The notes under the pieces were generated by a model, which worked only from the letters and a program-made list of their open reading frames with translations, was not told the DNA's origin and did not search any database. From NCBI GenBank assembly GCA_031761405.1, contig JASEVX010000013.1:49074228-49138227 (forward strand): DNA of 64,000 bases. The letters are read 5' to 3'. The position numbers and the translations under genes were made by a program. Position 1 is the stretch's first letter. Each line of letters opens with the position of its first letter. The stretch is from Serripes groenlandicus (taxonomy: Eukaryota > Mollusca > Bivalvia > Cardiida > Cardiidae). Positions 63,046 to 64,000 of the stretch are shown here, one piece after another.

Positions 63046-63835
63046 TTAACCCTTTCTCACATACAATACATCTGCAGCAGACGACTTTGAAATGATCAAG
63101 TACAAAATATATAAATCACTATAACTGTCAGATAGTATGCTTATTGAATAGAGTTGAAATCTTTGTGGCAAATGAAGAAATTGCTCATTATTGGCAAATG
63201 AAGAAATTGCTCATTATTGGCAAATGAAGAAATTGCTCATTATTGGCAAATGAAGAAATTGCTCATTATTGGCAAATGAAGAAATTGCTCATTATTGGCA
63301 AATGAAGAAATTGCTCATTATTGGCAAATGAAGAAATTGCTCATTATTGGCAAATGAAGAAATTGCTCATTATTGGCAAATGAAGAAATTGCTCATTATT
63401 GGCAAATGAAGAAATTGCTCATTATTGGCAAATGAAGAAATTGCTCATTATGGGCAAATGAAGAAATTGCTCATTATGGGCAATTGAAGAAATTGCTCAT
63501 TATTGGCAAATGAAGAAAGTGCTCATTATGGGCAAATGAAGAAATTGCTCATTATTGGCAAATGAAGAAATTGCTCATTATGGGCAATTGAAGAAATTGC
63601 TCATTATTGGCAAATGAAGAAATTGCTCATTATGGGCAATTGAAGAAATTGCTCATTATGGGCAAATGAAGAAATTGCTCATTATTGGCAAATGAAGAAA
63701 TTGCTCATTATAGGCAAATGAAGAAATTGCTCATTATAGGCAAATGAAGAAATTGCTCATTATTGGCAAATGAAGAAATTGCTCATTATGGGCAAATGAA
63801 GAAATTGCTAATTATATGCAATTTTCCTTTTAGTT
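63046..63835 (-). mobile_element. P1 MITE with its core expanded into a satellite
   Basis: Left TTAA, CATCTGCAGCAGACGACTTT and GAATAGAGTTGAAATC are normal P1. At the left palindrome arm the sequence turns into the 26-bp array. After the array only GCAATTTTCCTTTTAG of the right arm remains before SINE C. Confidence 0.8.
63165..63815 (+). repeat. 26-bp satellite, about 25 copies, from the P1 core
   Basis: Unit GGCAAATGAAGAAATTGCTC plus ATTATT. It equals the left palindrome arm and loop of the surrounding P1 element. Confidence 0.96.
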
Positions 63836-64000
63836 TAGTTTAGACTTATTTATTTTAAATCGATTGCGAAAAAAAAATGCTTTCAGCTAATATTAAACAC
63901 GGTCGAAGTCTGCTTCCTGGAGACATAATCAGTTCTCGCGCCGTTTGTGTGGAAAATCCTTATGGCAGAACCTGCTCATCATGGGATTCGAACCTCGGAC
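63836..64000 (-). mobile_element. SINE C, cut by the window edge
   Basis: Tail TTTAGTTTAGACTTATTTAT, body GTTCTCGCGCCGTTTGTGTG, head beginning GGGATTCGAACC. It inserted at the right edge of the P1-derived satellite. Confidence 0.82.

Overview
The window looks like intergenic and intronic DNA of an animal, most likely a bivalve mollusc. The grounds are one spliced nuclear gene fragment of the RBM24/RBM38 family, a nuclear tRNA-Gln cluster, tRNA-headed SINEs whose tails resemble those I know from mollusc genomes (GGCGTTAAAC then AATC repeats), and a very high load of short non-autonomous DNA elements. I cannot fix the species; a heterodont bivalve is my guess. No open reading frame for a transposase, reverse transcriptase or other long protein is visible.

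Protein coding: the only gene I can support runs on the minus strand. Exon 1 (24331-24412) carries the start codon and RNP2 of an RRM. Exon 2 (19370-19467) carries the middle of the RRM up to RNP1. They are separated by a 4.86-kb intron full of repeats. The third exon was not found down to position 1, so the rest lies beyond the left edge or in the 200-base gap at 14186. GC boxes and a CCAAT box lie 0.4-0.5 kb upstream of the ATG.

RNA genes: 28.8-31.4 kb holds six intact tRNA-Gln genes (four CTG, two TTG), all on the minus strand, plus one full-length mutated copy and four 5'-half fragments. Between them lie a minisatellite apparently grown from the tRNA 5' end and a degenerate array of MITE core fragments.

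Mobile DNA: the dominant component is a family of about 230-bp elements, here called P1, with TTAA at both ends, CCCTTTCCC terminal repeats, an inner inverted CTGCTGCAG motif and a near-perfect central palindrome. The TTAA target and CCC terminus point to piggyBac-type MITEs. About 70 complete, truncated, compound or nested copies are spread over the whole window. Other hairpin families are P2 (TTAA, CTTTCAGCGCC), H1 (GAGCCGTTCCACGAG), H2 (GGGCTTGGCGTGAAACGG), H3 (TATGTTGTGGGTACTC), R1 (CCGTTAGGGCC ends, CGATGACA-type interior) and R2 (GGAACGCC ends, CAATTGAA-type interior). At least five tRNA-derived SINE types (A-E) occur, three SINE A copies with perfect 12-13 bp target duplications.

Tandem repeats: a 643-bp GA tract (3.9-4.6 kb), an element with about 160-bp internal repeats (11.6-12.6 kb), a roughly 80-bp repeat (12.8-13.4 kb), a 35-bp repeat (18.4-18.7 kb), a 34-bp repeat (36.4-37.3 kb), a 2.15-kb 31-bp satellite with a 403-bp higher-order period (51.9-54.0 kb), a 1.58-kb 29-bp satellite (61.1-62.7 kb) and a 26-bp satellite born inside a P1 element (63.2-63.8 kb). 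I see no operon, phage, CRISPR or other prokaryotic system. What is notable is the P1 family, its nesting, and its conversion into satellites and compound elements.
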